A DNA stretch of 64,000 nt, taken from NCBI GenBank assembly GCA_963770505.1, contig CAVYPR010000006.1, positions 620,001-684,000 on the forward strand, in the 5' to 3' direction. Under the pieces are notes generated by a model. The model was given only the letters and a program-made list of their open reading frames with translations. It was not told the DNA's origin and searched no databases. How positions within the stretch are numbered: the first letter of the stretch is position 1; the number at the start of each line of letters is the position of its first letter. The position numbers and the translations under genes are program-made. The stretch is from CAVYPR01 sp963770505 (GTDB lineage: Bacteria > Actinomycetota > Acidimicrobiia > Acidimicrobiales > RAAP-2). Shown here piece by piece: positions 54,146-63,464 of the stretch.

Positions 54146-55519
54146 TCACGGCCTGGCCATCTGCGCCTGCGTCGGTGGCGCGGGCGGGGGCGTGCTGGCG
54201 ATCTGGAGGCGCAGGGCCTTGAAGGCCGAGTCGAAGATCCCTGAGAAGCTGGGGAACGGCTGGATGGTATCGCTCAGCACTTCCAGCGGGACGCGGGCGC
54301 GTATGGCGAGAGTAGCCTGCTGCAGCCACTCGCCGGCCTCTGCTCCGAGGGCATAGGCGCCAGTCAGCCGGGTGCCGTCGCTGAGTAACGTCACGAATCC
54401 GTTCGACTCGGCGTAGGCGTGGGTGTAGGTCGCGGTCTTGGGCTCCTCCGACAAGAGCGTCGTGGTGCTGTAGGGCGCCTCCGCGGCACCGACCGCGGCG
54501 GCCTGAGGGTCGGTGTAGGTGACACGCGGCACCGCTTCGTAGTTCGTCGGGTGGCTCTCTCCAGCGATGTTCGCCGCCACCACGTCGCCCTCGTACTCGC
54601 CGACGTGGGTGAGAGGCCAGATCCCGTTGACATCACCAATGGCCCAGGTTCGATCGGCGGCGCGCAGGAACTCATCCACCTTGATCCCATGCCGGTCGGC
54701 CTCGATACCAACGGTCTCGAGCCCGATCCCTTCGACCCGGGGTCGCCGACCGGTCGACACCAGCAGTCGCTCACCCCGCACCTCGGTGCCGTCCGAGAGC
54801 TTCAGCACGTACTCTTCCCCATCTCGCAAGGCCTCGGCCGCGAGGACGCCGAGGTGCAGCTCGACCCCGTCTCGGCGCAGCGCCTCGGCGAGCGCCTCGC
54901 CGAGCGGGGCGGGTTCCCGCGGGATCAGCCGATCGGCGCCTTCGACGAGCACCGCCTCACCACCGAGGCGCCGCACCACCTGGGCGATCTCGACACCGGC
55001 CGATCCGCCGCCAAGCACGATCAGGCGGCGGGGGACCGCCTTCATCGCCGTTGCTTCCCGCGTGCCCCACACCCCCTCCAGACCGTCCAGCCCGGGGACG
55101 GGCGGCACGACCGGATCGGAGCCCGTCGCCACGACGACGTGCTCCGCAGTGTGGCGGGTGCCGTCCACCTCGACTACGCCGGGCCCGGCCAGCCGGCCCA
55201 CGCCACGGATGAGCGCGATACCCCGGTCCGCCAGCCACCGCTCTTGTCCTGCATCCGAATAGTTGGACACCATGTAGTCCCGCCAGTCCAGCGCCGCCTG
55301 CACGTTCACCTCGGCGCTGGCACCGACGTCGCGGGCGCCCTGGACTGCCTCGCCCGGGCGCAACAGCGACTTGGACGGAATACACGCCCAGTAGGAGCAC
55401 TCGCCGCCAACCAGTTCCCGCTCGACCACCGCGACCCGAAGCCCCCGCGTCGCGACAGCCCCCGCGCAATGCTCGCCCGGCGCACCACCACCCAGCACGA
55501 TGACGTCGAAGTCGCTCAC
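54146..55519 (-). CDS. Pyridine nucleotide-disulfide oxidoreductase (mercuric-reductase/lipoamide-dehydrogenase-like)
   Basis: A 457-residue FAD/NAD(P) flavoenzyme. FAD motif VIVLGGGAPGEHCAGAVATR at the N-terminus, redox centre GGECSYWACIPSK (C41 and C46, C-x4-C), NAD motif LIVLGGGSAGVEIAQVVRRL and second FAD motif RTWAIGDVNGIWPLTHV. The dimerisation domain ends DTIQPFPSFSGIF where glutathione-reductase-type enzymes have the His-Glu acid/base pair; His is absent. So it may transfer hydride without the usual disulfide protonation. GTG 55519 sits in a GTGA overlap with the upstream VOC gene, which supports this start. Confidence 0.88.
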   Translation of the reverse strand: MSDFDVIVLGGGAPGEHCAGAVATRGLRVAVVERELVGGECSYWACIPSKSLLRPGEAVQGARDVGASAEVNVQAALDWRDYMVSNYSDAGQERWLADRGIALIRGVGRLAGPGVVEVDGTRHTAEHVVVATGSDPVVPPVPGLDGLEGVWGTREATAMKAVPRRLIVLGGGSAGVEIAQVVRRLGGEAVLVEGADRLIPREPAPLGEALAEALRRDGVELHLGVLAAEALRDGEEYVLKLSDGTEVRGERLLVSTGRRPRVEGIGLETVGIEADRHGIKVDEFLRAADRTWAIGDVNGIWPLTHVGEYEGDVVAANIAGESHPTNYEAVPRVTYTDPQAAAVGAAEAPYSTTTLLSEEPKTATYTHAYAESNGFVTLLSDGTRLTGAYALGAEAGEWLQQATLAIRARVPLEVLSDTIQPFPSFSGIFDSAFKALRLQIASTPPPAPPTQAQMARP

Positions 55520-56196
55520 CCTGGCAGCTCCTGACCGCTCTGCTCGCGCACCATGTACGCGGCGTACCAGTCGGGCCAGTCCGGGTCGGCCCTCCCGATG
55601 CGCTTCTCGTGTTCGCCGTGGGCCGACGCGGCGCGGCGCAAGGCCCCCGCCAGGTCGCCGGCCGAGTTGAACGAGGTGCCGCCCGGATCGACCCGTCCGG
55701 GGAGGCGGTCGGTGACCTCCTGGAGCAGCCAGCTGTTGCCATCGGGATCCTCGAACGTGGCAAAGGAGCTGTAGCTCTTGTGATCCGGGTCCGGCCCGCT
55801 GACCCGCCCACTGGCCCCGTCGGGATCGAGTTGCGCCCCCGGCGCTCCTGAGTGGAATACCTCGCTGACCTTGACGCCCCGGCTCATGAGCTCGTGACGC
55901 CCGGCATCGATGTCGGACACGATCAGGTAGAGGCCATGGGCCGATCCGGGTGGGGCAGCGGTGATCTTGGTGCCAAACTGCACGGAGCACGGCGATCCGG
56001 GTGGCGTGAACTGCACAACCCGGAAGCCGTTGTCGAAGGAGAAGTCGGCGTCGAGTCTCCATTCGAGCCCGGCGTAGAACGCCTTGGAGCGGTCGGCGTC
56101 GGTCACGGGGATGACGACCACCTCGAGCCTCAGGTCGACCGGGTCGCCGCCTGACGCCCCATTGGATTCGCCGCTCTGTCCGTCGGCGGTGCTCAT
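55516..56196 (-). CDS. VOC-family protein with C-terminal extension
   Basis: A 226-residue protein. Residues 20-145 are a glyoxalase-fold domain (LRLEVVVIPVTDADRSKAFY, then VVQFTPPGSPCSVQFG and FATFEDPDGNSWLLQEV). The last 75 residues are a charged helix-rich tail ending WYAAYMVREQSGQELPG, resembling tails found on VOC proteins of high-GC actinobacteria and proteobacteria. The substrate is unknown. The stop overlaps the flavin reductase start (GTGA), so the two are translationally coupled and may act on the same compound. Confidence 0.87.
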   Translation of the reverse strand: MSTADGQSGESNGASGGDPVDLRLEVVVIPVTDADRSKAFYAGLEWRLDADFSFDNGFRVVQFTPPGSPCSVQFGTKITAAPPGSAHGLYLIVSDIDAGRHELMSRGVKVSEVFHSGAPGAQLDPDGASGRVSGPDPDHKSYSSFATFEDPDGNSWLLQEVTDRLPGRVDPGGTSFNSAGDLAGALRRAASAHGEHEKRIGRADPDWPDWYAAYMVREQSGQELPG

Positions 56197-56392
56197 CGGT
56201 GCCTCCTCCGGTCGGCTCTAGCTGCATTGTCGCGCCGGAGCAACCACTTTGCACCCGGGACCGTCGTTGCTTCGACGCCCCCTCCGGGGGGCTGACGAGC
56301 GATCCCGGGGATCTCGGGTGCACCCCTATCGGGCCGGTGCCCGACGACTGGAAACCCGGACGTCAGGCGGGGCCCGCCCGCGCCGCGGTGAA

Positions 56393-57007
56393 TCAGCGTT
56401 TGATACCGATGCTCTTCCCTTCGGTGTAGCGGATCGGCTCCTCGAGGGTGTCGACGAGGAACTGGTCGCGGTCCCCTCTCTCCCAGGCCTCTTTCAATCC
56501 CGGGGATGCCAGGTCGAAGTCCGGTCGAATCTTCTGAAAGACAGCCCGGAGATCCACATGCAGCTCAGCCATCGTGGGACGGCCCCAATACCAGTAGCCG
56601 TTGTACACCTTGAAGATCTTGAGGCCGGGCTCGAGGACGAAGGTATGGGGAATCATCGGATCGTGGGGCTCGTCGGTGAACTCTCTGATGTCCAGATCCT
56701 TTTGGATCACCCGATCGGGGTCTGACAGAAAGGGCCAGGTGGCGCCTAAGGCGTCCCGGAATTCATTGATGTTCAGCTGATTGTCCGTCGAGACGAGGAC
56801 GAGCCGCGTATACGCATTTCGGAACTCCGGGTAGGCATCGACCAAATGCCGAACGAACTGATGCTCCTTCGGATCGAAGCCGCCTCGGGAAAGATGGAGC
56901 ACCATCGCGTTGCCGCCTTGCAGCTCCGACAGCGATCGCCGCTTGCCGGCATGGTCGGCCAACTCATAGTCGGGGAACGTCGCGCCCTCACGGATGTCGC
57001 TGCGCAT
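56393..57007 (-). CDS. Redoxin/AhpC-TSA-fold protein without peroxidatic cysteine
   Basis: A 204-residue thioredoxin-fold protein: GATFPDYELADHAGKRRSLS, then NAMVLHLSRGGFDPKEHQFV and TRLVLVSTDNQLNINEFRDA. In peroxiredoxins the segment after RGG carries Cys; here it is Asp (RGGFDPKE), and the mature protein has no Cys at all. So thiol peroxidase chemistry is excluded. ATG 57007 has GGAGG five bases upstream; the open frame continues to 57079 without a better site. It is placed 132 bases after the GH15 gene. Confidence 0.85.
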   Translation of the reverse strand: MRSDIREGATFPDYELADHAGKRRSLSELQGGNAMVLHLSRGGFDPKEHQFVRHLVDAYPEFRNAYTRLVLVSTDNQLNINEFRDALGATWPFLSDPDRVIQKDLDIREFTDEPHDPMIPHTFVLEPGLKIFKVYNGYWYWGRPTMAELHVDLRAVFQKIRPDFDLASPGLKEAWERGDRDQFLVDTLEEPIRYTEGKSIGIKR

Positions 57008-57139
57008 ATGGCCTCCACAGTTGAAACGGTCTGGTCGAAGGATCCCGTGAAGTCCAATGGGTTTCAGAACGCAGGCCACCGATTGCCCGAGCCAGCTCGT
57101 TCATCGGCGAGCTCGGTCGAACAGCTGGCTGTTCCACCC

Positions 57140-59080
57140 TCATGTCGGACTTCGATCGACCGGCACGACGGGCTGTTGCACCTTCGAACGTTGCGGTGTC
57201 TGGCGGAGTTCACTCTGAGAGATCGCCCACGCCGCGTTGACGAGGCCGATGTGGCTGAAGGCCTGCGGAAAGTTGCCGAGGAGCTCCCCGCTCTCGGGGT
57301 CGACCTCCTCGGCGAGCAGGCCGACGTCGTTGACGAAGGCGGCGGCGCGCTCAAAGACGGCGCGGGCCCGCGCTGGCTGTTCAGCCTGGGCCAGCGCCTG
57401 GGCCAGCCAGAAGGTGCAGAGCAGAAACGTTCCTTCGTTGCCCTCGAGCCCGTCGTGGGACCGGTAGCGGTAGACGAGTCCCCGTTCGTCGGTGAGGTGT
57501 TCCTCGGTCGCGTCGATGGTGGCCAGCACTCGAGGATCGTCGGCGGGAAGGAACGCCACAAGGGGCACCATAAGGCTGGAGGCATCTAGGTCGTCCGCGC
57601 CAAACGACTGGGTGAAGGCGTTGGCCCGGTCGCTCCAGCCCCTGGTCAAGATGGCATCTCGGATCTGGGCCTGCGCCTCCTTCCAGGCCTCGACTCGGGC
57701 CCGTGCGTCGAGATGGTCGGCCATGGCCACGGCCCGGTCCAGGGCGACCCAGCACATCAGTTTGGAGTACAAGAAGTGGCGCGGTTCGCCCCGAACCTCC
57801 CAGATCCCTTGGTCCTTCTCCTGCCAGCGCCGGGAGGCGGTGTCGGCTAATTGCACGAAGAATCGTCGCGTGGCTGGTGCCAGGTCGGGGGGCGCACCCC
57901 ACTTGTCCGGGGCCGACAGTGGCCCGACCCGTCGCGCCGCGTCGTCGAAGAGGTGGTCCGAAAGACGGTATACGGCGCCGAGCAGTTCGCCGTAGACGTC
58001 GAGTTGGCGCTGGTTCCAGGCGCCGTTGCCGACCCGGACCGGGGCCGAGTTCCGCCAGCCCGGTAGCTGCGGTAACTCCCGCTCGCTGAGGTCTCGTTCA
58101 CCGCCGATGCCGAACATGATCTGCAAGTCGCCGCCCCGTGCGAGCGAACCGGCCGCGGCGGACGTCACGTAGTCGAAGAACTCATTGGCTTCGTCGGGAC
58201 AGGCTGCCACCCAGAGGGCTTGGATCGTGAAGGAAGCGTCGCGCACCCAGGCATATCGGTAGTCCCAGTTTCGGTCACCGCCGACCACCTCGGGCAGCGA
58301 CGTGGTCGCCGCCGCGCAGATCGCCCCGGTGGGGGCAAAGGACAGCGACTGGAGCACCCGTCCGCTGTGGTGCACCAGGTCTCGCCAGGGACCCACGTAG
58401 GCCTGGTGAAGCTCCGACCACGACGCCCACGCCGACACGGTGTCTTCGAATCGTGCATCTATCTCGGACGAGCTCCAGACCCTGGGTGAATCGCCCTCGG
58501 CCCGCTCCCGGTGATGGACGGCGAAGCCCACGCTTTCACCTTTGGAAAGGTGGAACTGCCCCGAGACGATCGATCGATCTTGGTCGACGAACAGGTCCAC
58601 AGAAGAAGAGAGGACAACCAGGTCGCCTCCTCCGAACGCGGTCACTCCGCCGTCCACAGCCTCGAGGAGAGGATGGACCAGCGAGTACTCGGGACGCGGC
58701 ACGAACTCCAAGGACAAGTCGACTTGACCTTCGATGCACGCCACGCGGCGGATGAGAAGGTGCGGCGCACCTTTGCCGAGCTCGTGTCCCCGGTTGCCAA
58801 GGCCCATGGCAAGTGCATCGGCGATCGTGACCGCACCCGTCGGCGTGCGAAAGGTCGTCTCCAACACCATGGTCCGGTCCAGGTAGCGCCGGGACGCCTC
58901 TGCCGGACCGGTGGTCCCGATCGACCAGTGGCCGGCTTCCTCCCCGAGGAGGCGACCGAAGATCGAGGGGCTGTCGAAACGTGGGAAGCAAAGCCAGTCG
59001 ACCGATCCGTCTCGGCTCACCAGCGCGGCGCTGTGCCGGTCCGAGAGAAGGGCATAGTCGGCTATAGGGGTCGTGCTCAC
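57140..59080 (-). CDS. Glycoside hydrolase family 15 (trehalase/glucoamylase-like)
   Basis: A 646-residue enzyme. The N-terminal beta-sandwich begins IADYALLSDRHSAALVSRDG then SVDWLCFPRFDSPSIFGRLL. The (alpha/alpha)6 barrel shows GDRNWDYRYAWVRDASFTIQ, YSKLMCWVALDRA and the C-terminal signature LLAEEVDPESGELLGNFPQA, FSHIGLVNAAW. This set is typical of actinobacterial GH15 enzymes acting on trehalose or alpha-glucans; the two acid residues are in the conserved positions (the Glu of LLAEEVDP is the likely base). No signal peptide, so it is cytoplasmic. The ATG 59080 matches the family start. It is divergent from rph. Confidence 0.92.
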   Translation of the reverse strand: MSTTPIADYALLSDRHSAALVSRDGSVDWLCFPRFDSPSIFGRLLGEEAGHWSIGTTGPAEASRRYLDRTMVLETTFRTPTGAVTIADALAMGLGNRGHELGKGAPHLLIRRVACIEGQVDLSLEFVPRPEYSLVHPLLEAVDGGVTAFGGGDLVVLSSSVDLFVDQDRSIVSGQFHLSKGESVGFAVHHRERAEGDSPRVWSSSEIDARFEDTVSAWASWSELHQAYVGPWRDLVHHSGRVLQSLSFAPTGAICAAATTSLPEVVGGDRNWDYRYAWVRDASFTIQALWVAACPDEANEFFDYVTSAAAGSLARGGDLQIMFGIGGERDLSERELPQLPGWRNSAPVRVGNGAWNQRQLDVYGELLGAVYRLSDHLFDDAARRVGPLSAPDKWGAPPDLAPATRRFFVQLADTASRRWQEKDQGIWEVRGEPRHFLYSKLMCWVALDRAVAMADHLDARARVEAWKEAQAQIRDAILTRGWSDRANAFTQSFGADDLDASSLMVPLVAFLPADDPRVLATIDATEEHLTDERGLVYRYRSHDGLEGNEGTFLLCTFWLAQALAQAEQPARARAVFERAAAFVNDVGLLAEEVDPESGELLGNFPQAFSHIGLVNAAWAISQSELRQTPQRSKVQQPVVPVDRSPT

Positions 59081-59656
59081 GTGAGTTCCTTGACCACTAG
59101 ATGCGCGAGATCGACGTCAGACCGCTCCGATGAGAGAAAGGATCAGCCCGATCTTGGTCGGAGATCGGCGCTACAGACCGGGCATCATCAGCGTAGCCAG
59201 CCCATGGGGCGAGGGCCCAGAAGTGGTCGCGTTCGCCGACTGCCTGGTGGATCGACCGGTTCTCGAACAGGAGCGGAAACAGCTCCGCGAGGCGCTGCCG
59301 CACCGGCTTCAAGGGGCACCCGGGACGCGCGGCGCGATGACCCGCTTGAGAGCCCGACAAGAGGACTCGCCCAGCGACTCGGGCGACGCCATGCCTCGCG
59401 GCCGGTCTCGTCCCCCCGGTCCGAGGGAGCGAGCTCGACGACGGGGACCATCCTCCCGGCGGCCAGTCTCCGTGGCCGCAATGGCGACCGCACGGCACAC
59501 GGCCGATCTTGAGTCGGCACACATGCCGGCCCGACGGCCATGCGCCGTCTCGGGTCCGGCCTGACGTAGACCAAGCTTGGACGGGCAAGGAGCGTTTCCC
59601 GTCAGGTGAGCCCCACAGAAATTCGTCGGCTTGTGGGCTGGGAGGAAGGTGGACGG
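59081..59656. other. Divergent intergenic region between GH15 and rph
   Basis: 576 bases without a supported gene. Frames on both strands lack recognisable domains. I looked for the rifamycin-associated element often found before rph-type genes and did not see an obvious copy. Confidence 0.45.
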
Positions 59657-62251
59657 ATGGACGGCTACGTGCTCGGTTTCCAGGAGATCGACCAGTCGCA
59701 GGTCACGGCCGTTGGCGGCAAGGGCGCACACCTGGGGGAGCTCTCGAGGCTCGGCGGCGTTCACGTGCCGCCCGGCTTCTGCGTGACGACGGACGCTTTC
59801 CGGCGGGTCATGGCGGACGAGCCCTCCGTCGACGAAGGCCTCAGCCGGCTGTCGCACACGAGCCCGGATGACCGCGAGGCGATCCGCACGCTCAGCGCGG
59901 AGGTCCGCCGGACCATCGTGGGGATCGCCATCCCCGAGGATCTGGCGGCGGCGGTCACCCGCTCGGTCGCCTGGCTCGGCGAGCAAACCGCCTACGCCGT
60001 GCGATCCAGCGCCACGGCCGAGGACCTGCCGACAGCGTCCTTCGCCGGCCAGCAGGACACGTACCTCAACGTCGTGGGGTCGGCGGCGATCCTCCGGCAC
60101 GTCAGCCGGTGCTGGGCCTCCCTGTTCAGCGAGCGGGCCGTGACCTACCGCCTGCGCAACGGCTTCGACCACCGGCTGGTCCAGATGGCCGTGGTCGTGC
60201 AGCAGATGGTGTTCCCGCAAGCGGCCGGCGTCCTCTTCACGGCGGACCCCGTCACCTCGAACCGGAAGGTGGCGTACATCGAGGCCGGCTTCGGCCTCGG
60301 AGAGGCCCTGGTCTCCGGCCTGGTCAACGCGGACGCCTATACGGTGCGTGACGGTCACGTCGTCGCCAAGGACGTCGCCACCAAGCAGGGTGCCGTCGCT
60401 CCCTCGCCGACAGGTGGGACGCAGGTAGTGGCGGTCGGGCGGGAGCGTCAGGACCAGCCGGCGCTGACCGATGCGCAGATCGCCCAGCTTGCGGAGCTGG
60501 GACGGCGGATCGAAGCGCACTTCGGCCGCCCCCAGGACATCGAATGGTGCCTGGTGACAGGCGGGTTCCAGATCGTCCAGAGCCGGCCCATCACCACCCT
60601 GTTCCCCATCCCCGCAGCCAGCGACCTCGAGAGCCACGTCTACGTCTCCGTCGGCCATCAGCAGATGATGACCGACCCCATGAAGCCGCTGGGACTCTCC
60701 ATGTGGCAGTTGACGGCCTCGCGGCCCATGTTCGAAGCGGGCGGGAGGCTGTTCGTCGACGTGGCGCAGACATTGGCCTCGCCGGCGAGGCGCGCCGGCC
60801 TCCTGGAGGTGTTGGGGAGATCCGACCCGCTGATCGGGGACGCGCTGCGGGCCATCGTCGAACGCGGCGACCTCATCCCGCCGGTGCCGAGCGGGAACCC
60901 GGGCGTGACGCCAAGTGGCGGCACGCCGGCCCCCGTGGAGATCGACCCGGCCGTCGTCTCCGAGCTCATCGGGCGCAGCCAGGCCTCCGTCGCCGCGTTG
61001 CAGAGCCGGATCCGGGCCAAGTCCGGCTCCGCCTTGCTCGACTTCATCCTCGAGGACGTCGGGGAGCTGCAGCGGATCTTGTTCCATCCGCAGAGCCTCG
61101 CGGTGATCAGGGCGGCGATGGAGGCCACCTGGTGGCTCAACGAGCAGTTGCAGGCGTGGTTGGGCGAGAAGAACGCGGTCGACACCCTCACGCAGTCCGT
61201 GCCCAACAACGTCACGTCGGAGATGGGCCTGGCGCTCCTGGACGTGGCGGACGTGATCCGCCCGCATCCCGACGTGGTGGCCTTCCTGCGGCAGGTCGCT
61301 GACGAGGGCTACTTGGACGAGCTGCCCGGGCTCGACGGCGGGCTCGAAGCCCGTGACGCCATCAGGGCCTTCCTCGCCACGTACGGCATGCGCTGCGCCG
61401 GCGAGATCGACGTGACGAGGCCACGGTGGAGCGAGCGCCCCACCACGCTCGTGCCCATGATCCTCGGCAACATCAAGAACGTCGGGCCGGGCGCCGGCAA
61501 GCGGCGGTTCGAGCAGGGGCGGCAGGAGGCCCGGAAGAAGGAGCGTGAGGTGCTGGAGCGGCTGCGGGCCCTGCCGGACGGGGAGCGCAAGGCGCAAGCG
61601 GCGAAACAGTCGATCGACCTGGTCCGGGCCCTCACCGGGTATCGCGAGTACCCGAAGTACGGCATGGTCAGCCGCTACTTCGTGTACAAGCAGGCCCTGC
61701 TGGAAGAGGCCGGGCGGCTCGTGCGAGCCGGCGTGCTCGCCGAAAGGGAGGACGTCTTCTACCTCACGTTCGGCGAGCTCCACGACATCGTGCGCTCGAA
61801 CCACGTGGACGACCAGCTCATCCGCCGGCGCAAGGACGCCTTCAGGTCGTTTCAGGCGCTCACCCCGCCCCGGGTGCTCACGTCGGACGGCGAGGTCCTG
61901 GCCGGGTCCTACCGGCGTGCCGACGTCCCGTCCGGCGCGCTGGTCGGCCTGCCGGTCTCCGCCGGCACCGTCGAGGGACGGGCCCGCGTCATCTCGGACC
62001 TTGCCGAGGCCGAGCTCGAGCCGGACGACATCCTGGTCACCGCCTACACCGACCCCAGCTGGACGCCGGTGTTCGTCGGGATCGCCGGACTGGTGACGGA
62101 GGTGGGTGGTCTCATGACCCACGGTGCGGTCATCGCACGCGAGTACGGGTTGCCGGCCGTCGTGGGGGTGCAGCAGGCCACCCGGCTGATCCGAGACCGG
62201 CAGCCGATCCGCCTCAACGGAACGGACGGGTACGTCGAGCTCCTGGCCTAG
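59657..62251 (+). CDS. rph: Rifampicin phosphotransferase (PEP-synthase-like)
   Basis: An 864-residue enzyme matching Rph in length and order: ATP-grasp N-terminal domain (YVLGFQEIDQSQVTAVGGKG, then AYAVRSSATAEDLPTASFAG), a central drug-binding helical domain, and a C-terminal phosphohistidine swivel domain (VTEVGGLMTHGAVIAREYGL) with the catalytic His at residue 822. Rph transfers the beta-phosphate of ATP to the C21 hydroxyl of rifamycins, inactivating them. I chose ATG 59657: GGGAGGAAGG lies upstream, and the N-terminus then aligns with known Rph (a shortened 'MxxYVLxFQEID' start). Alternatively it could be a PEP-synthase paralogue, but length and motifs fit Rph better. Confidence 0.85.
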   Translation: MDGYVLGFQEIDQSQVTAVGGKGAHLGELSRLGGVHVPPGFCVTTDAFRRVMADEPSVDEGLSRLSHTSPDDREAIRTLSAEVRRTIVGIAIPEDLAAAVTRSVAWLGEQTAYAVRSSATAEDLPTASFAGQQDTYLNVVGSAAILRHVSRCWASLFSERAVTYRLRNGFDHRLVQMAVVVQQMVFPQAAGVLFTADPVTSNRKVAYIEAGFGLGEALVSGLVNADAYTVRDGHVVAKDVATKQGAVAPSPTGGTQVVAVGRERQDQPALTDAQIAQLAELGRRIEAHFGRPQDIEWCLVTGGFQIVQSRPITTLFPIPAASDLESHVYVSVGHQQMMTDPMKPLGLSMWQLTASRPMFEAGGRLFVDVAQTLASPARRAGLLEVLGRSDPLIGDALRAIVERGDLIPPVPSGNPGVTPSGGTPAPVEIDPAVVSELIGRSQASVAALQSRIRAKSGSALLDFILEDVGELQRILFHPQSLAVIRAAMEATWWLNEQLQAWLGEKNAVDTLTQSVPNNVTSEMGLALLDVADVIRPHPDVVAFLRQVADEGYLDELPGLDGGLEARDAIRAFLATYGMRCAGEIDVTRPRWSERPTTLVPMILGNIKNVGPGAGKRRFEQGRQEARKKEREVLERLRALPDGERKAQAAKQSIDLVRALTGYREYPKYGMVSRYFVYKQALLEEAGRLVRAGVLAEREDVFYLTFGELHDIVRSNHVDDQLIRRRKDAFRSFQALTPPRVLTSDGEVLAGSYRRADVPSGALVGLPVSAGTVEGRARVISDLAEAELEPDDILVTAYTDPSWTPVFVGIAGLVTEVGGLMTHGAVIAREYGLPAVVGVQQATRLIRDRQPIRLNGTDGYVELLA

Positions 62252-62459
62252 GAGATCCGGGGCGACCAGTGTGGGAGGGCCCGCGTCACTGGCCACTCGA
62301 GGGGGGCGGGGCACATGGGCGGCCGGGTCGTCGCCGGGCGTCGCGCCCGTCGGGGCGAGGCGATCGGGACAGACGGTCCCAGCCGGCCCCCTGACGCCGA
62401 CCGTTGTCACCCGTGCCCTCCTGCCCGACTCCTCGCCTACGCCCCGCCGGCCGCCGCCC

Positions 62460-63266
62460 ATGGCCCCCGACCGCGCTGCGCTCGTAGACCGCCTGGTCGA
62501 GGGGATCGCCCTCCTCGCCGGAACCGAGGAGTGGCGGCGCCACCTCGACGTCCAGGCGCGCTTTACCACCTACAGCTTCGGCAACGTCATGCTTATCGCC
62601 GCCCAGTGCCCGCAGGCGACGCGCGTGGCGGGCTTCCGTGCCTGGCAGCGGATGGGACGCGTCGTCCGCAGGGGCGAGAGGGCGATCTGGATCCTCGCCC
62701 CGGTCGTCGACAGGACCAGGGGCGACGACGAGGAGCCGTCCCGACACGTGGTCCGGGGCTTCCGGCACGTCCCCGTCTTCGACGTCTCCCAGACCGAGGG
62801 CGAGGACCTTCCCACCGTCTGCGCCCACCTCGACGGCGAGGATCCCCACGGCGCCTACGACGGGCTCGTGGCCGCCGCGGCTTCCCTCGGGTTCACGGTC
62901 GAGGACGCCTCCCTGCCGGCCGGGGTGAACGGCGACTGTTCGCACGGACTGCGTCGCATCCGGGTGGAGGCGGCCAACCGGCCCGCCCAGCGCGTGAAGA
63001 CCCTGGTCCACGAGCTGGCGCACGCCATCCTCCACGCGGAGTTCTCCGACCGGCCCCTGGCCGAGCTCGAGGCCGAGTCGACCGCCTATGTCGTCTGCCA
63101 GGCCCTGGGCCTCGAGACCGGCGGGTACAGCTTCGGCTACGTGGCGACGTGGGCGGGCGGCAGCGATGCGGCCGTGGCCGGCATCCGGGCCTCGGGGGAG
63201 CGGATCCAGTCGGCGGCGGGCCGTGTGCTGGCCGCCCTGACCTCCTCGGAGAGTGCGGGCGCCTGA
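62460..63266 (+). CDS. ArdC-N-like plus ImmA/IrrE-type zinc peptidase-like protein
   Basis: A 268-residue protein. Residues 1-110 resemble the ArdC N-terminal single-strand-DNA-binding domain (TTYSFGNVMLIAAQCPQATR, then VAGFRAWQRMGRVVRRGERA). Residues 170-235 hold a gluzincin motif VKTLVHELAHAILH with HELAH, followed by AELEAESTAYVVCQALG, the third ligand. This pairing is known from ArdC antirestriction proteins and from chromosomal relatives in actinobacteria. No plasmid gene is nearby. ATG 62460 is the first reasonable start after a Pro/Thr-rich non-coding-like stretch; no strong ribosome site was seen. Confidence 0.82.
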   Translation: MAPDRAALVDRLVEGIALLAGTEEWRRHLDVQARFTTYSFGNVMLIAAQCPQATRVAGFRAWQRMGRVVRRGERAIWILAPVVDRTRGDDEEPSRHVVRGFRHVPVFDVSQTEGEDLPTVCAHLDGEDPHGAYDGLVAAAASLGFTVEDASLPAGVNGDCSHGLRRIRVEAANRPAQRVKTLVHELAHAILHAEFSDRPLAELEAESTAYVVCQALGLETGGYSFGYVATWAGGSDAAVAGIRASGERIQSAAGRVLAALTSSESAGA

Positions 63267-63464
63267 CGCACGGGCGTGCCGGTGGCCGGCGACCTTGTTC
63301 GGACACCCGGCATCGGCGCATCGAGCAGGTGGCGCCAGCCGATGGGTCGCCCGTTGACCGGCCGCGTCAGGACCGCCGGAGGCTCGAGGCGGATCGTCGA
63401 CGTACCGCCGCCCGGGCTCGGCGGCCGGCCGGCGATAGCCTGGTGTCGGAACGAAGGAGTGGCG

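Noticed and set aside
59081..59656. Rifamycin-associated element before rph
   Set aside because: I looked for the known inverted-repeat element and found no convincing copy.
59309..62569. 1,086-codon minus-strand open frame over rph
   Set aside because: A shadow of rph with no domain. The plus strand has all the family motifs.
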